Positions 1 to 7,625 of a stretch of DNA of 14,575 bases are shown here, one piece after another (position 1 is the stretch's first letter; the number at the start of each line of letters is the position of its first letter). The translations under genes and the position numbers were made by a program. The stretch is taken from NCBI GenBank assembly GCA_016931015.1, contig JAFGFP010000025.1:1-14575 (forward strand). The letters are read 5' to 3'. The notes under the pieces are model-generated. The model saw nothing but the letters and a program-made list of their open reading frames with translations. It did no database searches and was not told where the DNA came from. Source of the DNA: Dehalococcoidales bacterium. Lineage in GTDB: Bacteria > Chloroflexota > Dehalococcoidia > Dehalococcoidales > UBA5760.

Positions 1-23
1 GAGAGAAACGCCGAAGGTGAAGG

Positions 24-1958
24 ATGAAGTTTGGCTTAAATCGTAACCTGATAATCTTTATCGCCGTGCTTACGGTGGCCATCGCCCTCTTTAGCTACTT
101 CGCACCGCAGGCCAACGAACCCGAGGAGATCAGCCTCGATGAGACCATCGTCATGTCTCAGAACGGCAAGATAGCCAAAATCGTGGTCGCCGGCGAGGAA
201 CTGCTCATCACCTCTACCACCGACGCCGAGCTAAAAACAACCATCGGCAGCCTGACATTAGTCGACCTTCAGGAACTGGGGCTTAACCTCGAGGGGGTGG
301 ACTGGGAAGTCAAGCCGTCGGGGATTAACTGGGGTAATCTGGCGCTTAATTTCCTGCCCCTGATGATATTCGGGGGTCTGCTCTTCTTCCTCTTCCGCCG
401 GGCCCAGGGAGCCAACAGCCAGGCGCTTAACTTCGGGCGCAGCCGGGCGCGGCTGTTCGACGCCCAGACGCCAACGGTAACCTTCGATGATGTCGCCGGA
501 GTGGACGAGGCCAAGCAGGAAGTGCACGAAGTGGTGGAGTTCCTCAAGTCGCGGGAGAAGTTCCAGCGGCTGGGGGCCCGTATCCCCAGGGGACTGCTGC
601 TAATCGGCCCTCCGGGCACGGGCAAGACCCTGCTCGCCCGGGCCATCGCCGGCGAGGCCGGCGTGCCCTTCTTCTCCATCAGCGGCAGCGAGTTCGTCGA
701 GATGTTCGTCGGGGTCGGGGCTTCCCGGGTTCGCGACCTATTCGAGCAGGCGAAACGTAATGCCCCCTGCCTTATCTTCATCGACGAGATTGACGCCGTC
801 GGCCGCCACCGCGGCGCCGGACTGGGCGGCGGCCACGACGAACGGGAACAGACCCTTAATCAGATACTTACCGAGATGGACGGCTTCGACACCAATACCA
901 GCGTCATCGTGCTCGCCGCCACCAACCGGCCGGACATACTCGACCCCGCCTTGCTCCGCCCGGGCCGCTTCGACCGCCGGGTTGTCCTGGATCGGCCCGA
1001 CATCATCGGCCGCGCCGCCATCCTCAAGGTTCACGCCAACGGCAAACCCCTGGACAAGAGCGTCGACCTGGAGGTGCTGGCCAAGCAGACCGCCGGCTTC
1101 AGCGGGGCCGACCTGGCCAACCTGGTTAACGAGGCCGCTATTCTGGCAGCCAGACGGGGTAAGGACGCCATCAGCATGCAGGAGCTGGAAGAGTCCATCG
1201 ACCGGGTAATTGCCGGCCCGGAGAGGAAGAGCCGGCGCATCAGTACCAAGGAGAAGGAAATCACCGCCTACCACGAAGCCGGGCACGCCCTGGTCGCCAA
1301 GATGCTGCCCAATGCCGACCCGGTTCATAAAATCTCGATAGTGGCCCGAGGCTTATCGCTCGGCCACACCCGACAGCTACCCACCGAAGACCGCTACCTG
1401 ATGACCCGCTCCCAGTTTAACGACATGCTGGCCACTCTACTGGCGGGTCACACTGCGGAGAAGCTCATCTTCAACGAGATGACCACCGGAGGGGCCGACG
1501 ATATCGAGCGGGCGACCATGATTGCCCGCAAGATGGCCACCGACTACGGCATGAGCGATAAACTGGGGCCGCGTACCTTCGGGCACAAGGAGGAGATGGT
1601 CTTCCTCGGCCGCGAAATCACCGAGCAGAGGAACTACAGCGAGAAGATAGCCCAGACTATCGACGAGGAAGTCCACAAATTAATCGAGCACGCCTCACAG
1701 ACGGCCACCAAGATTCTAAACGAGCACAAGGACAAACTGATAAAAATCGCCCAGGAGCTTATCGCTAAGGAGACCCTGGAGGGTGACGAGCTCGAGGCGA
1801 TACTCAGCGATACTCCCCCGCCGTCAGCCAAGACCGCCGCCGAGTCGGCGCACGCCCCGGCCAAAACCAAGGCCAAGAGCAAGGCTGTGCCCAAGGAAGC
1901 CCCCCCTCTGCCCGAGTCACCCCCCGAGACCAGTCCGGGCTACGGCCTGATTTCGTAG
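24..1958 (+). CDS. ftsH: ATP-dependent zinc metalloprotease FtsH
   Basis: Membrane-anchored AAA+ protease that extracts and degrades damaged membrane proteins and short-lived regulators. Of 644 residues, a first membrane helix lies at about 8-27, a short extracytoplasmic domain follows, and a second helix lies at about 105-124. The AAA module has Walker A GPPGTGKT (195-202), Walker B LIFIDEID (250-257) and the second region of homology starting at T300, with arginine fingers R312 and R315. The M41 protease domain has HEAGH (417-421) and the third zinc ligand D493 in GGADDIE. The last 45 or so residues are a Pro/Ala/Lys-rich tail that looks disordered. The ATG follows AAGGTGAAGG closely. A frame from the window edge ends in TGA at 25-27, overlapping this start as ATGA, so an upstream gene may be coupled to it, but only eight codons of it are visible. 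Confidence 0.98.
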   Translation: MKFGLNRNLIIFIAVLTVAIALFSYFAPQANEPEEISLDETIVMSQNGKIAKIVVAGEELLITSTTDAELKTTIGSLTLVDLQELGLNLEGVDWEVKPSGINWGNLALNFLPLMIFGGLLFFLFRRAQGANSQALNFGRSRARLFDAQTPTVTFDDVAGVDEAKQEVHEVVEFLKSREKFQRLGARIPRGLLLIGPPGTGKTLLARAIAGEAGVPFFSISGSEFVEMFVGVGASRVRDLFEQAKRNAPCLIFIDEIDAVGRHRGAGLGGGHDEREQTLNQILTEMDGFDTNTSVIVLAATNRPDILDPALLRPGRFDRRVVLDRPDIIGRAAILKVHANGKPLDKSVDLEVLAKQTAGFSGADLANLVNEAAILAARRGKDAISMQELEESIDRVIAGPERKSRRISTKEKEITAYHEAGHALVAKMLPNADPVHKISIVARGLSLGHTRQLPTEDRYLMTRSQFNDMLATLLAGHTAEKLIFNEMTTGGADDIERATMIARKMATDYGMSDKLGPRTFGHKEEMVFLGREITEQRNYSEKIAQTIDEEVHKLIEHASQTATKILNEHKDKLIKIAQELIAKETLEGDELEAILSDTPPPSAKTAAESAHAPAKTKAKSKAVPKEAPPLPESPPETSPGYGLIS

Positions 1959-1964
1959 GCACAA

Positions 1965-1978
1965 CCGCTCCGAAGCGG
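1965..1978 (+). terminator. Weak hairpin after ftsH
   Basis: CCGCT and AGCGG form a 5-bp stem around a 4-base loop, seven bases after the ftsH stop, followed by an A/T-rich run without a clean T tract. It could end or attenuate ftsH transcription, but the stem is short. No convincing promoter is visible between here and moaE, so readthrough into moaE is possible. Confidence 0.25.
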
Positions 1979-2044
1979 CTTAAATTTCTATTATCTTGAG
2001 ACCGGGGCAGTCTATCTAAATATTCGAGAGGGAGGCCCGGGAGC

Positions 2045-2449
2045 ATGGTAATAATCACCGAAGCGCCGATTTCGCCGGAGAGCGTAGTCAGCCAGGCCAA
2101 GACCGATGAGAGCGGCTGCGTGGTTACCTACGTCGGGCTGATTCGGGAAAGCTCCCGGGGTAAGCCGGTTACCTCCGTGGAATACCGCGACCCGCTGGGT
2201 GAGGCGAGAGAGAAGCTCCGGGAGATAGCCGCCAGCACCCAGCGAAAATGGCCCGTCAGCAGCCTTGTCATCTGCCACCGTATCGGCAAGCTGAAGGTGG
2301 GCGAGATTAACCTGGTGGTGGCGGTAGCTTCCGCCCACCGCAGGGAGGGTTTCGCCGCCTGCCAGCACGTTATCGACCAGTTCAAGGAAAAGCTGCCCAC
2401 CCATAAGGTCGAGACCTATCGGGACGGTAGCTCCTTCACCCAGGGGTAA
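2045..2449 (+). CDS. moaE: Molybdopterin synthase catalytic subunit MoaE
   Basis: Large subunit of molybdopterin synthase, which with thiocarboxylated MoaD converts cyclic pyranopterin monophosphate to molybdopterin. The 134 residues are near the usual family size. They show the family pattern: a GCVVTYVGLIR strand, the HRIG motif, then SAHR followed by a long helix. From knowledge of the E. coli enzyme, the catalytic lysines K119 and K126 are seven residues apart; K114 and K121 here sit in the equivalent stretch (FKEKLPTHK), so the protein looks active. GGGAGG lies about nine bases before the ATG. No moaD, moaA, moaC or mog gene is in the window, so its partners must be elsewhere. The next gene converges on it with seven bases between stop codons. 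Confidence 0.93.
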   Translation: MVIITEAPISPESVVSQAKTDESGCVVTYVGLIRESSRGKPVTSVEYRDPLGEAREKLREIAASTQRKWPVSSLVICHRIGKLKVGEINLVVAVASAHRREGFAACQHVIDQFKEKLPTHKVETYRDGSSFTQG

Positions 2450-2456
2450 ATCCCCC

Positions 2457-3425
2457 CTACTTCCGCCGCGCCACCAGATACCGGGCCAGCTCCGTAAGCG
2501 AGCTTTTCGCCGGAATGTCGGGCAGGAATTCAAGGTTAGCCACGGCGCGAGCCGAGTAATCACGCGCTGCCTGATAGCACTCCTCAAGCACCCCGGAACC
2601 GGTTACCAGCTCCAGGGCCAGCCTGAGGTTCTCCCGCCGGTCGCCCTCTCCCCGAAAAAGCCGCCGTACCGGGTTATCATCCGGGTAGCGCTCAAGAACC
2701 AGCATCGCGGGCAGGGTCAGGGTTCCTTCCGAGAGGTCGGAGCCGGTGGGCTTACCCATCTCCGCCTCATCGCCGATAAAATCTAAGATGTCGTCGATAA
2801 TCTGAAAGGCGATACCCAGGTTATAGCCGTAGTCCTTAAGGGCATTAGTCGCTGCTTGCGGCGCCCGGCTCAGGATAGCCCCGGACTCGGTAGCCAGGGT
2901 AGTTAAAGAAGCGGTCTTAGCGGCAATCCGGGCCAGGTACTGCTCCCGCGTCTGCTCCGGATTAAAGGCGCTAAAGGCCTGCCCCAGCTCTCCCTGGGCG
3001 ACGCTCATGATAGCCCGGGCAAAGAGCCTGACCACGCGCAGGTCTTGGGCCTCGCTAGCGAGCTCTTCTGCCTGGGCCAGGAGATAGTCCCCGAGCAGGA
3101 TGGCCTTGTCCTCACCCCAGACCTTGTTAACCGTGGGACGAGAGCGCCGGAGCGGAGAGTGGTCGATAGCGTCGTCGTGAACCAGGGTGGCCGTGTGCAG
3201 TACCTCAATCGCCGTCGCCATGGGTAAGAGCCGGGCGGGGTCGTAGTGATAGAAGCTGCCGGAGAGGAGCACCAGGGCGGGGCGAACCCGCTTACCGCCG
3301 GCCCCCAGGCTGTGTGCTAAAAGCTCGGCCAGCCAGGGGGGGCCGACCTCACTCAGCGTCTTAAGCCTGGCTTCGACCTGAGACAGGCCTTCCCGAACCG
3401 ACTCGTATATCGTATCCAGCGACAA
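2457..3425 (-). CDS. Long-chain polyprenyl diphosphate synthase
   Basis: Trans-isoprenyl diphosphate synthase that condenses isopentenyl diphosphate onto an allylic primer, probably making the side chain of a quinone or a related lipid. The 322 residues hold GGKRVRP (43-49), the first aspartate-rich motif DDAID (84-88) followed by RR, the KT pair (170-171), and the second aspartate-rich motif DDILD (211-215). Residues four and five before the first motif are small (A79, T80). In this family that leaves room for long products, so a C30-C50 chain is more likely than C15 or C20; this is inference. The start is TTG, fixed by a GGAGGT site five bases upstream and by homology beginning near there. 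It lies 20 bases after metG on the same strand and is probably the last gene of that operon. Chain length cannot be read exactly, so no symbol is given. Confidence 0.93.
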   Translation of the reverse strand: MSLDTIYESVREGLSQVEARLKTLSEVGPPWLAELLAHSLGAGGKRVRPALVLLSGSFYHYDPARLLPMATAIEVLHTATLVHDDAIDHSPLRRSRPTVNKVWGEDKAILLGDYLLAQAEELASEAQDLRVVRLFARAIMSVAQGELGQAFSAFNPEQTREQYLARIAAKTASLTTLATESGAILSRAPQAATNALKDYGYNLGIAFQIIDDILDFIGDEAEMGKPTGSDLSEGTLTLPAMLVLERYPDDNPVRRLFRGEGDRRENLRLALELVTGSGVLEECYQAARDYSARAVANLEFLPDIPAKSSLTELARYLVARRK

Positions 3426-3430
3426 GAGAT

Positions 3431-3436
3431 ACCTCC
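3431..3436 (-). promoter_or_regulatory. Shine-Dalgarno site fixing a TTG start
   Basis: GGAGGT on the minus strand, five bases before the TTG at 3425-3423. It is the strongest ribosome-binding signal near the start of the polyprenyl synthase and supports the rare TTG initiator. Confidence 0.75.
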
Positions 3437-3445
3437 ACAGCCCGG

Positions 3446-5119
3446 CTAGCTACCACCCTGCCCCAAGCGGCCGAGCTCTTCGTCAATCAACCCCTCGTCG
3501 AGCTTGGTGAACAGGGGCTTGGGGGGGTTGAGCTTCTGGCCCGGCTCGGGGACGCGCAGCCGCCAGCCGTCACCCGCCACGCTGCCCTCGAAACCGAGGA
3601 ACTCGTGCAGCCGCTGAGAGCTGAAGGGCAGGAAGGGATAGAGCACCGTCCTCAGGCAGGAGATAACGATGATGGCCGTGTACAGGGCGGTGGCCGCCGC
3701 CGGCTTATCCTCTTTAATCGTCTTCCACGGCGACTTCTCCTCCAGGTAGCGGTTGGTCTCCTGAGCCAGGGAAAGAGCCCCCCTCAGCGCCTCCCGGAAA
3801 CGGCAGCGGGAGAGAAGCTCGTCAGTGGCACTAATAGTATCCCGGGCCAGGGCGATAATCTCCCGGGTGCGCCCGTCGAAGTCCCCGGGGCCGGGGACGG
3901 CGCCGGCGAAGTTACGGTGGGTAAAGGTTAGCACCCGGTGCACCAGGTTTCCGTAGGTGGCCACCAGTTCGTCGTTATTACGGCGCACGAACTCGCGCCA
4001 GGAAAAATCGGTATCGCTGGTCTCGGGCATGGCCGCCGACAGTAGATAGCGCAGCGGAGCGGGGTCGTAGCGCTCCAGGTAATCGGGCAGCCAGACCGCC
4101 CAGTTACGGCTGGTGGAGAGCTTTCTCCCCTCAATCATCAGGAACTCGTTAGCCGGGACGTCACTGGGCAGATTCAGGTCTCCGTAGGCCATGAGCATCG
4201 CCGGCCAAATAATGGTGTGAAAGACGATGTTATCCTTACCGATAAAGTAATAGCTCTTGGTCGAGCCGTCCTGCCAGTAGTCGCGCCACCCATCCGCATC
4301 CCCCTGGGACTCAGCCCACTCCTTGGCCGCCGAAAGGTAGCCAATCACCGCCTCGAACCAGACATAGAGCCGCTTCCCCCCGAAGCCGGGAAGCGGTACG
4401 GGCACCCCCCACTCTATATCCCGGGTAATCGCCCGGTCTTTGAGACCCCCCTCCAGATAGCGCAGGGTGAAGTTAAACACGTTCTGCCGCCAGTGAGTCT
4501 GCTGCTTTACCCAGCTAAGCAGCCGCTCCTGGAAGGCGGAGAGCCGAAAGAAGAAGTGCTCCGAGTCCCGGAACTCGGGAGTGCCCTGACAGAAGGAGCA
4601 GTAAGGGTTAACCAGCTCGGCCGGACTGAGCGGCTTACCGCAGTCGTCGCACTGGTCGCCGCGCGCCCCGCTGGCCTGACAGTAGGGACAGGTGCCCTCG
4701 ATATAGCGGTCGGAGAGGAAGCGCTGGCAGTGGGGACAGAAGGGCTGCGACACCGTATCCCGGTACAGGTAACCCTTGTCGAGCAGGTTCAGGAAGAAGT
4801 CCTGGGCTACCCGGGCGTGGTTAGCCGTACCCGTCGAGGTAAAGAGGTCGAAAGAGATACCAAACCTTTGAAACGAGTCCAGAAACTCCTGGTGATAGCG
4901 GGCCGCCACCGCCTCCGGTTTTAGGCCCTCTCTCTCCGCCCTCAGGGTTATCGGCGTGCCGTGCTGGTCGGAGCCCGATACCATGAGAACCTGGTTCCCC
5001 TTAACGCGATGGTAGCGGGCGAATACATCCGCCGGGAGGTACGCCCCGGCAATCTGGCCCAGGTGCAGCGAGCCATTGGCATAGGGCCAGGCAACCCCGA
5101 TAAAAATTCTCTCGGCCAC
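3446..5119 (-). CDS. metG: Methionyl-tRNA synthetase
   Basis: Class I synthetase that charges tRNA-Met for initiation and elongation. Of 557 residues, the N-terminus carries the HIGH-type motif HLGQ (19-22) in a WPYANGSLHLG context. The insertion has four CxxC knuckles (128-131, 144-147, 157-160, 174-177), as in double-knuckle zinc MetRS. The KMSKS position reads KLSTS (333-337) followed by RNWAV, a form I associate with archaeal-type MetRS. An anticodon-binding helical domain follows. There is no C-terminal EMAP-II/Trbp111-like tRNA-binding domain, so the protein ends shortly after the helical bundle. The start is GTG with GAGAGGGAAA upstream, and the family N-terminus begins right there. 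It sits between the 68-residue cysteine protein (33-base gap) and the polyprenyl synthase (20-base gap), all on the minus strand, suggesting one operon. Confidence 0.97.
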   Translation of the reverse strand: MAERIFIGVAWPYANGSLHLGQIAGAYLPADVFARYHRVKGNQVLMVSGSDQHGTPITLRAEREGLKPEAVAARYHQEFLDSFQRFGISFDLFTSTGTANHARVAQDFFLNLLDKGYLYRDTVSQPFCPHCQRFLSDRYIEGTCPYCQASGARGDQCDDCGKPLSPAELVNPYCSFCQGTPEFRDSEHFFFRLSAFQERLLSWVKQQTHWRQNVFNFTLRYLEGGLKDRAITRDIEWGVPVPLPGFGGKRLYVWFEAVIGYLSAAKEWAESQGDADGWRDYWQDGSTKSYYFIGKDNIVFHTIIWPAMLMAYGDLNLPSDVPANEFLMIEGRKLSTSRNWAVWLPDYLERYDPAPLRYLLSAAMPETSDTDFSWREFVRRNNDELVATYGNLVHRVLTFTHRNFAGAVPGPGDFDGRTREIIALARDTISATDELLSRCRFREALRGALSLAQETNRYLEEKSPWKTIKEDKPAAATALYTAIIVISCLRTVLYPFLPFSSQRLHEFLGFEGSVAGDGWRLRVPEPGQKLNPPKPLFTKLDEGLIDEELGRLGQGGS

Positions 5120-5152
5120 AGCTTTTTCCCTCTCGAATTACTGAGCGGAGCC

Positions 5153-5359
5153 TTATCCCTGCTCCGGGAAGAAGGTGAGCACCCGCTCGCGCTTATCTTC
5201 CTGATAGCGGGCATATCCCTTCTCCAGACAGCAGGCCACGCACAGGTTTACGATGGTACCGTCCGCCTCTTCGATAATCAGGTAACGCTCGGCATGCGGG
5301 ATAAGCTGGTGACAACCGTCACACTCAAGATTACCCAAAGATACACACCCTCGACGCAT
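5153..5359 (-). CDS. Small four-cysteine (zinc-ribbon-like) protein
   Basis: A 68-residue protein I cannot name. Two CxxC pairs, C13-C16 (CDGC) and C40-C43 (CVAC), are 23 residues apart and would suit a single treble-clef or zinc-ribbon site. Extra cysteines are C5 and C44. Between the pairs lies a short hairpin-like stretch with HAERY and ADGT. After them comes a charged KGYARYQEDKR segment that could bind nucleic acid or a protein. The ATG is preceded by a GGGGG(T) ribosome site about six bases away. It is the first gene of a probable operon with metG and the polyprenyl synthase. Its reading frame, start signal and paired cysteines argue that it is real. A role in translation or zinc handling is only a guess from context. 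Confidence 0.8.
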   Translation of the reverse strand: MRRGCVSLGNLECDGCHQLIPHAERYLIIEEADGTIVNLCVACCLEKGYARYQEDKRERVLTFFPEQG

Positions 5360-5380
5360 GTTCTACCCCCAAATTGACAT

Positions 5381-5409
5381 AAAATATTTACCGGAGCGGC
5401 TCCGGCCAA
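5381..5409 (-). promoter_or_regulatory. Candidate promoter of small protein-metG operon
   Basis: On the minus strand TTGGCC (5409-5404), a 17-base spacer and TATTTT (5386-5381) each match sigma-70 consensus at four of six positions. Predicted start is about 15 bases before the ATG at 5359, leaving room for the ribosome site. The element overlaps the hairpin that ends rsmI, so termination and initiation would share DNA. Confidence 0.4.
5391..5405 (-). terminator. Hairpin terminator after rsmI
   Basis: A perfect inverted repeat, CCGGAG-CCG-CTCCGG, begins 14 bases past the rsmI stop. Read on the minus strand it is followed by TAAATATTTTAT, an imperfect U-rich tract. The plus-strand side lacks a T run, so it should act on rsmI transcripts. 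Confidence 0.55.
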
Positions 5410-5418
5410 ACCTAAAGC

Positions 5419-6234
5419 CTAGCCCAACTTCAGCCAGGCACGATAAAGCTCCCGTCGCGAAAGACCGGTTTCCCCGGCCACCTTAGCGACCGCCTCCCGG
5501 GCGCTTACCCCGGAGCGGCGTAACTCGTCCAGGCGCTGCTCAACCTCCTCGTTGAGCCGGGGCGCCGCCGCCTCTCCCCTACCGGCGATAACCAGGACGA
5601 ACTCCCCCCGCGGCTGGGTAAAGTGCGCCCGCGCCTCGCTAGCCAGCCCCCGGAAGACCTCCTCGTGGAGCTTGGTTAGCTCGCGGCAGACCGCCAGCCG
5701 CCGGTCGCCCAAGACGCTCAAGATATCATCCAGGGCCGCCTCCAGGCGGTGCGGCGTCTCCAGGACGATGATAGTGCCCTCTTCGGCGGCCACCGACTCA
5801 AGCTGCCGCCGCCGGCTGCCCGCCCGGCGCGGGAGAAAGCCCAGGTAGATAAACCGGTCCGTAGGCAGTCCGGAAACCGCGAGCGCCGTAACCACCGCCG
5901 AGGCCCCGGGAACCGGCACCACCGGAACCCCGCACTCGGTAGCGGCGACCACCAGCTCATAGCCCGGGTCGGAGATTCCCGGCATACCGGCATCGGCCAC
6001 CAGGGCCACGTCACCGCTATCGAGACAATCCAGGATATAGCCCAGCTTGGCCCGCTTATTGTGCTCGTGGTAGCTCGTAAGCGGCGTCTTGATGTCATAG
6101 GCGGCCAGAAGCTGCCGGGTGCGGCGGGTATCCTCGGCCGCAATGAGCCTTACCTCTCGCAGGGTACGCAGGGCACGCAGGGAAATATCCTCCAGGTTAC
6201 CGATTGGAGTCGCCACCAGGTAAAGTGCCGCCAT
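5419..6234 (-). CDS. rsmI: 16S rRNA (cytidine1402-2'-O)-methyltransferase RsmI
   Basis: SAM-dependent tetrapyrrole-methylase-fold enzyme that 2'-O-methylates C1402 in the 16S rRNA decoding centre. The 271 residues carry the family motifs TPIGNLEDIS (9-18), AEDTRRT (33-39), YHEHN (55-59) and ADAGMPGISDPG (80-91). PGASA and ETPHR segments follow, and the C-terminal ~40 residues look like the small helical domain often appended to this family. The frame stays open to 6327, but I place the start at the ATG at 6234-6232. The protein homology begins there, AGAGGAAG sits ten bases upstream, and a TATAAT promoter would start transcription close to 6256, downstream of the longer options. It is transcribed divergently from guaB3 and appears to be a single-gene unit. 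Confidence 0.94.
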   Translation of the reverse strand: MAALYLVATPIGNLEDISLRALRTLREVRLIAAEDTRRTRQLLAAYDIKTPLTSYHEHNKRAKLGYILDCLDSGDVALVADAGMPGISDPGYELVVAATECGVPVVPVPGASAVVTALAVSGLPTDRFIYLGFLPRRAGSRRRQLESVAAEEGTIIVLETPHRLEAALDDILSVLGDRRLAVCRELTKLHEEVFRGLASEARAHFTQPRGEFVLVIAGRGEAAAPRLNEEVEQRLDELRRSGVSAREAVAKVAGETGLSRRELYRAWLKLG

Positions 6235-6262
6235 CGCCTTCCGTCTTCCTCTGACCATGCCT

Positions 6263-6292
6263 ATTATAACCTTATAACTCGGCGCTCGTCTA
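6263..6292 (-). promoter_or_regulatory. Promoter of rsmI
   Basis: Minus strand: TAGACG (6292-6287), 18-base spacer, perfect TATAAT (6268-6263). The expected transcript starts near 6256 and gives a leader of about 20 bases carrying AGAGGAAG (6252-6245) before the ATG at 6234. This decides the rsmI start. Confidence 0.6.
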
Positions 6293-6373
6293 TACCTGAT
6301 AGCCGACTTATGCCGACACGTATCCACTCTGCGCGTCCGGTCTTTTAGTCCAGGCTGGGCCCGATGGCTCTCC

Positions 6374-6403
6374 TTGACTTTAAAGCCTTATCTTTGGTAT
6401 AGT
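6374..6403 (+). promoter_or_regulatory. Promoter of guaB3 (and probably treT)
   Basis: TTGACT (6374-6379), 18-base spacer and TATAGT (6398-6403) each match five of six consensus positions. The predicted start near 6410 gives a short leader with AAAGGA (6416-6421) before the ATG at 6428. The rest of the 6269-6373 gap shows only a GCCGAC repeat of doubtful meaning. Confidence 0.75.
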
Positions 6404-6427
6404 TCCTGTCTAAAGAAAGGATAAAAT

Positions 6428-7573
6428 ATGGCAGTTCCTCAGTTCAAGCAGCTACGGCGGGCCTACGGATTCGACGAGGTGGCGATAGTCCCCGGAGAGG
6501 TAACCATCAACCCCGACCAGACCAACACCGAGCTCAAGATTGACGATCTTACCCTCCCCATCCCCGTCCTCGCCTCGGCGATGGACGCGGTGACCGATGT
6601 TAAACTCGCCATCCAGATGAGTAAGCTGGGGGGGCTGGCCGTCCTCCACCTGGAAGGGGTACAGACCCGCTATCAGAAGCCCGAGGAGATACTTCTCCAG
6701 ATTTCCCAGGCATCCGATGCCGAGGTTACCCCTCTGCTCCAGAAGGTCTACTCCCAGCCGATTCAGGAAAACCTGGTCGGGGAGAGGATAGCGGCCATCA
6801 AAAAAGCCGGGGCGGTCTGTGCCGTTTCCACGACCCCAACCAATACCAAGCGCCTGGCCCCGCTAGCCACCGAAGCCGGCGCCGACATCTTAGTGGTCGC
6901 CTCGACGGTGACCACCGCCCGGCACACCTCCAAGAGCTACCGCGGGCTGTCCTTCTCCGAACTCCGCAAGACGCTGTCCCTACCTATTATCGTGGGTAAC
7001 TGTGTCAGCTACGGTGCCTGCTTGGAGCTAATGAAGACCGGTATCTCCGCCGTTTTGGTCGGGGTCGGCCCCGGAGCCGCCTGCACCACCCGCGAGGTCA
7101 TCGGGGTCGGCGTCCCCCAGATAACGGCCACCATAGACTGCGCCGCCGCCCGGGACGATTACCAGCGCGAGTCGGGGAGATACATTCCCATAATTACCGA
7201 CGGCGGTTTTCGTAAGGGCGGAGACCTGTGTAAAGCCCTGGCCGCCGGCGCCGACGGCGTCATGCTCGGCTCCATCCTGGCCCAGGCCAAAGAGGCCCCG
7301 GGACTGGGCTATCACTGGGGTATGGCCCACCCCCACCCGGCCCTGCCCAGAGGCACCCGCATCAAGGTCGGGGTATCCGGTTCCCTGGAACAGATTCTCT
7401 TTGGCCCCACTTCAGTCACCAACGGCAGCCAAAACCTGATCGGGGCGGTGCGTACCTCTATGGGCGTCTGCGGGGCCTTCACCATTGCGGAGATGCACCA
7501 GGCCGAGATGGTGGTGGCGCCCGCTATTACCACCGAAGGGAAGTTCTGGCAGCTATCAAGATCGTCGGGCTAG
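6428..7573 (+). CDS. guaB3: IMP dehydrogenase-related protein, GuaB3 type
   Basis: TIM-barrel member of the IMP dehydrogenase/GMP reductase family. The 381 residues hold the catalytic loop GVGPGAACTTR with nucleophile C219, equivalent to GPGSICTTR in GuaB. Also visible are the phosphate-binding ITDGGFRKGGD and the AAGADGVMLGS strand that follows. The CBS-domain pair normally inserted in GuaB is absent, with only a short linker, and the protein is about 100 residues shorter. This matches the GuaB3 subfamily known from actinobacteria and cyanobacteria. IMPDH activity has been reported for a cyanobacterial member, as I recall. Without CBS domains, adenine-nucleotide control of the usual kind is not expected. 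It is the first gene behind a good promoter and likely co-transcribed with treT 52 bases on. GMP reductase activity remains possible. Confidence 0.85.
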   Translation: MAVPQFKQLRRAYGFDEVAIVPGEVTINPDQTNTELKIDDLTLPIPVLASAMDAVTDVKLAIQMSKLGGLAVLHLEGVQTRYQKPEEILLQISQASDAEVTPLLQKVYSQPIQENLVGERIAAIKKAGAVCAVSTTPTNTKRLAPLATEAGADILVVASTVTTARHTSKSYRGLSFSELRKTLSLPIIVGNCVSYGACLELMKTGISAVLVGVGPGAACTTREVIGVGVPQITATIDCAAARDDYQRESGRYIPIITDGGFRKGGDLCKALAAGADGVMLGSILAQAKEAPGLGYHWGMAHPHPALPRGTRIKVGVSGSLEQILFGPTSVTNGSQNLIGAVRTSMGVCGAFTIAEMHQAEMVVAPAITTEGKFWQLSRSSG

Positions 7574-7625
7574 TGCTGATAATGCACGGTAGCTACTTAG
7601 ACCCGGAGGCGCAGGGGTAGTCTCG

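Noticed and set aside
269..1328. Long antisense frames within ftsH
   Set aside because: FtsH motifs are intact across the same span and the antisense products show no recognisable domain.
1996..2022. Possible promoter for moaE (TTGAGA with a TAAATA-like -10)
   Set aside because: Spacing and -10 match are poor at every spacer tried.
4217..4924. A 235-codon open frame on the plus strand opposite metG
   Set aside because: metG on the other strand has complete motifs. The plus-strand frame has no family motif and looks like a by-product of GC-rich codon use.
6235..6327. N-terminal extension of RsmI from an upstream ATG
   Set aside because: Homology begins at 6234, and the TATAAT promoter places transcription start downstream of most of the extension.
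6269..6373. Riboswitch or structured leader before guaB3
   Set aside because: The guaB3 transcript appears to start near 6410, leaving under 20 bases of leader. The GCCGAC repeat near 6302-6318 is too short to interpret.
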